Below are positions 4,911 to 6,704 of a stretch of DNA of 6,704 nucleotides, piece by piece. The stretch spans positions 1 to 6,704 of the forward strand of contig JAJHRM010000140.1 in the NCBI GenBank assembly GCA_020832965.1, read 5' to 3'. Below the pieces are notes generated by a model. The model was not told the origin of the DNA, did not search any database, and worked only from the letters and a program-made list of their open reading frames with translations. The stretch is from Thermofilum sp. Lineage in GTDB: Archaea; Thermoproteota; Thermoprotei; Thermofilales; Thermofilaceae. The stretch's first letter is position 1. Each line of letters starts with the position of its first letter. The position numbers and the translations under genes are program-made.

Positions 4911-6473
4911 CTAAAATCCTTGCAGATATTTCTGAACAATGTAATCTTTCTCTACATCCGTGGTCGTGAACGTGGGTGGCGGGGGTTTGAAACTTTTCGT
5001 CGGAACATCTATTTTTGTCAAATTGAGATCCTTCACGTAGCACACCTCCTTCTTTCTCACGCTGTCCCGTACCTTAACTGCGCAATCTTTGTCTCTGATC
5101 TTGTAAAGAAGTACTTGAGGGGGTTCAACAATTATTTTCTTGCTTTTCGAAGGAGCATTCAGGGTGGGTACGGCCGTGTAGGTGAGGTTCAGGCTATATT
5201 CGTCAGGAACATGCTTTAGTTTGCTCTCTCCTCCCACGAGCACGGGGTAGACTCTCACCTCGTCGGGGCACATCCCTGAGCTCACGAGCACTTGAGCAAC
5301 CCACGGTACATAGAGCAACACCTCGGCTAGCGCCCATGTGTCGACGACTTCCTTCTTGAATTCAAAGATATAGATAGCATACCTGCCCTCAGAGTCATTC
5401 CACAGAGTTAAAGTGAAGTCCGCCGTATCGCCCGTGTATCCCCATGGAAACTCCGTCGTCCACCATTCCACCTCGTTAAGTGGTATATTTAATGCTCGCT
5501 GTATCGGGCTGCTAGGGTTGTCGATGTTCATTGCAAAGTACAAGTTGAGGTGAAGCTCATGCTCAAGAACCCACTTTCCTCGCCTACTACCAGCAACGGC
5601 TCTTAGAAGCCTTGAGGGTTGACCATTGTAATCGCATATATCCTGCTGAGTGCCCGGGTATGCCTGCACCTGTACGTTCTCAACCGCCTGACCATCCTCG
5701 GTTGCAAGCATGTAAGCGATCTTGGCCGCCTCTTCCGGGAGAAGCGTTCTGATGGACGACCCCTTGCCCGGCCCCATGGCGTTATCCGTCCTGCTAATCC
5801 ATACTAAAGGCGAGATCGTAAGGTCGCTATAGACCCTATTGTCGCCCGCTGTTTTCTTAAAGACTACGAGGGAGTTTATTAGGAGCCTGGCCGAGAGTAC
5901 GACTTTCGAGTAGCGCTCTTTTCCCAGGACAACCCCACCGTACTCCTTATCACAGAGTAAACATCTCTTTGATTCCCCCACCAGCCCCCCTTCACCAAAA
6001 TTAAAGGGAGAGTTGCAATGTGGGCATTTTCCTAAGACTTCGTAACCAGTTTGTGGGTGTCTAATGGGTGTCACGTCCCTGAAGGGCTTTGACGTCACTC
6101 TCCAGATCCCTCTAAACCCTCTCCTGTTCCATACGTCCTTGGGATATTGTGGATCTGCCTGGAAGAAGAAGACGAGATCGCCGGGCCTTGTGCTAAATAA
6201 GTATGCAAGCATGGAGTATCTCCTTTTACTTCGCTGAGCGAATCCCTGGGGTGAGAATTTCCCCTTTGTAATTTCAGCAGGGTCCGGAACTGCTACGAAC
6301 CCAAAGTCCCTATGGATAGGATATGTCAGCCCGTTAATTGTGAAAAGATGGGCGCGGGGGGCAGGTCCTCCCTGATGAGGTTTCAGATATCTCCAAATAA
6401 GACGACTGAACTCATGCGGTTCCTTGAGGGGGTCTACTGACCCTATCCTATCTAGCAACCTCTCGATAAACAT
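4911..6473 (-). CDS. Putative restriction endonuclease: EVE/PUA-like domain, zinc ribbon and PD-(D/E)XK nuclease
   Basis: This 520-residue protein is the likely DNA-cleaving partner of the methyltransferase. Residues about 41-135 look like an EVE/PUA-type domain, with the hallmark RPGDLVFFFQ (96-105) and GIWRVTSKPF (122-131) strands. A zinc ribbon follows with C150-x2-C153 and C171-x2-C174. The strand KVVLSARLLINSLVVF (190-205) could complete the EVE-like fold, so the ribbon may be an insertion. The C-terminal half holds a PD-(D/E)XK core: helix glutamates near E304/E306, D352 in GDTADFTL, E371-x-K373 in IFEFKKE, then a helix ending in YVPWVAQVL. That order resembles NucS/DUF91 nucleases. The C-terminal tail has a proline run (497-500). 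ATG 6473 is chosen for GAGGG 7 bases upstream and a promoter behind it. The gene converges on the operon. Modification-dependent or mismatch-directed cutting are alternatives to classical restriction. Confidence 0.85.
   Translation of the reverse strand: MFIERLLDRIGSVDPLKEPHEFSRLIWRYLKPHQGGPAPRAHLFTINGLTYPIHRDFGFVAVPDPAEITKGKFSPQGFAQRSKRRYSMLAYLFSTRPGDLVFFFQADPQYPKDVWNRRGFRGIWRVTSKPFRDVTPIRHPQTGYEVLGKCPHCNSPFNFGEGGLVGESKRCLLCDKEYGGVVLGKERYSKVVLSARLLINSLVVFKKTAGDNRVYSDLTISPLVWISRTDNAMGPGKGSSIRTLLPEEAAKIAYMLATEDGQAVENVQVQAYPGTQQDICDYNGQPSRLLRAVAGSRRGKWVLEHELHLNLYFAMNIDNPSSPIQRALNIPLNEVEWWTTEFPWGYTGDTADFTLTLWNDSEGRYAIYIFEFKKEVVDTWALAEVLLYVPWVAQVLVSSGMCPDEVRVYPVLVGGESKLKHVPDEYSLNLTYTAVPTLNAPSKSKKIIVEPPQVLLYKIRDKDCAVKVRDSVRKKEVCYVKDLNLTKIDVPTKSFKPPPPTFTTTDVEKDYIVQKYLQGF
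5289..5576 (-). other. PD-(D/E)XK nuclease core of the convergent gene
   Basis: This covers residues about 300-395. Visible elements in order are the helix VLEHELHLNLYFA, the strand pair around D352, the strand YAIYIFEFKKE carrying E371 and K373, and the helix TWALAEVLLYVPWV with E384-x3-Y388. Assignment is by motif order only; the NucS/DUF91 subtype is inferred. Confidence 0.6.
5931..6047 (-). other. Four-cysteine zinc ribbon within the nuclease
   Basis: This covers residues 143-181. Two CxxC knuckles (CPHC at 150-153 and CLLC at 171-174) are separated by 17 residues with a Gly-rich turn between them, the classic treble-clef/ribbon spacing. It probably binds one structural zinc and may help in DNA contact. 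Confidence 0.75.
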
Positions 6474-6480
6474 GGAAAGT

Positions 6481-6485
6481 CCCTC
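6481..6485 (-). promoter_or_regulatory. Shine-Dalgarno GAGGG for the nuclease gene
   Basis: On the - strand GAGGG lies 7 bases before ATG 6473, a normal archaeal spacing, and supports this start. Confidence 0.5.
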
Positions 6486-6509
6486 ATCTTCTAGTTACCT
6501 TAGCGCGAG

Positions 6510-6524
6510 TAAAAAACCGTTTCT
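6510..6524 (-). promoter_or_regulatory. TATA/BRE-like promoter of the nuclease gene
   Basis: On the - strand AGAAACGG (6524-6517, BRE-like) is directly followed by TTTTTTA (6516-6510). Initiation about 25 bases downstream would give a leader of roughly 15 bases that still contains the GAGGG Shine-Dalgarno sequence. The nuclease would thus be transcribed independently of the methyltransferase. Confidence 0.45.
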
Positions 6525-6576
6525 GGGCAAGCATCTTGGCAAGGAGGATTCAATCTAAATGTTTACAGGCAGCTTG

Positions 6577-6659
6577 TTCTCGCTTACGCAAGGCGATGCA
6601 GGGTAGCTGAAGCAGGCGTGTTTTTAGCTCTGCTTCTCGCTTAGGAACATAAGCGAGAA
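6577..6659. repeat. Three copies of TTCTCGCTTA, two forming a hairpin
   Basis: TTCTCGCTTA occurs at 6577-6586 and 6634-6643 and in reverse complement at 6650-6659. The last two form a perfect 10-bp stem with a 6-base loop (GGAACA), extendable by GC on both sides (6632-6633 with 6661-6662) if one base is bulged. TGCTTCTC (6631-6638) also recurs inverted at 6694-6701. The cluster is 100-190 bases upstream of the nuclease start, so it could be an operator or an RNA hairpin at the end of an unseen neighbouring transcript. Confidence 0.55.
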
Positions 6660-6704
6660 AGCTTAGGCGGTTCACATGCCTCGAAAGCTTGGTGAGAAGC
6701 AGCC

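Noticed and set aside
6676..6704. Possible start of a rightward gene at ATG 6676 (MPRKLGEKQ)
   Set aside because: Only nine codons lie inside the window, there is no clear Shine-Dalgarno sequence, and the bases overlap repeated motifs, so it cannot be supported.
1..6704. Inferring the methylation site as GGCC by analogy with M.MthTI
   Set aside because: GGCC occurs in the window, including inside the methyltransferase gene, and the target-recognition region cannot be matched to a known specificity by eye.

Overview
The window looks like DNA from a hyperthermophilic archaeon, most likely a Thermoproteota (Crenarchaeota) member. The sequence evidence is heavy use of AGG/AGA for arginine and ATA for isoleucine, GGTG/GAGG Shine-Dalgarno sequences directly in front of ATG/GTG starts, genes packed with gaps of a few bases, TATA/BRE-like promoters, and a mismatch glycosylase of the archaeal Mig type. 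The species cannot be named from the sequence. No rRNA, tRNA, insertion sequence or CRISPR array was seen.

Left part (1-1969): poor in genes and apparently decayed. Positions 1-364 carry no convincing ORF but several short perfect dyads, including the 14-bp palindrome CTGTATATATACAG. Positions 365-548 are extremely A+T-rich (56 of 60 bases at 421-480) with two long inverted repeats. Positions 549-975 show only Cys/Trp-rich junk frames. At 976-1521 a coding-like frame without a good start runs rightward. It meets, tail to tail and overlapping, a leftward fragment starting at 1704 that looks like the N-terminus of a truncated gene. Positions 1705-1969 are intergenic. A small unrecognised basic protein follows at 1970-2251.

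Right part (2252-6473): a compact cassette. A TATA-like box near 2255 precedes three genes packed end to end on the + strand: a coiled-coil protein of unknown function (2334-3077), a C5-cytosine DNA methyltransferase with all the main m5C motifs (3082-4182), and a HhH/Fe4S4 DNA glycosylase of the MutY/Mig group (4192-4899). Converging on them, with an 11-bp gap, is a 520-residue nuclease-like gene on the - strand (6473-4911). Its N-terminal half resembles an EVE/PUA-like base-reading domain with a four-cysteine zinc ribbon inserted. Its C-terminal half has a PD-(D/E)XK core that looks like the NucS/DUF91 type. The gene has its own TATA/BRE-like promoter and Shine-Dalgarno sequence.

The simplest reading is a restriction-modification system carrying its own repair enzyme. 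The methyltransferase marks cytosines, the nuclease cuts unmarked DNA (or marked DNA, if the reader domain recognises modified bases), and the glycosylase removes the thymines that arise when 5-methylcytosine deaminates, a serious problem at high temperature. This parallels M.MthTI/R.MthTI with Mig in Methanothermobacter. The coiled-coil protein is a possible fourth, undescribed component.

Right edge (6474-6704): regulatory and intergenic sequence with three copies of the 10-mer TTCTCGCTTA, two of which form a perfect hairpin.
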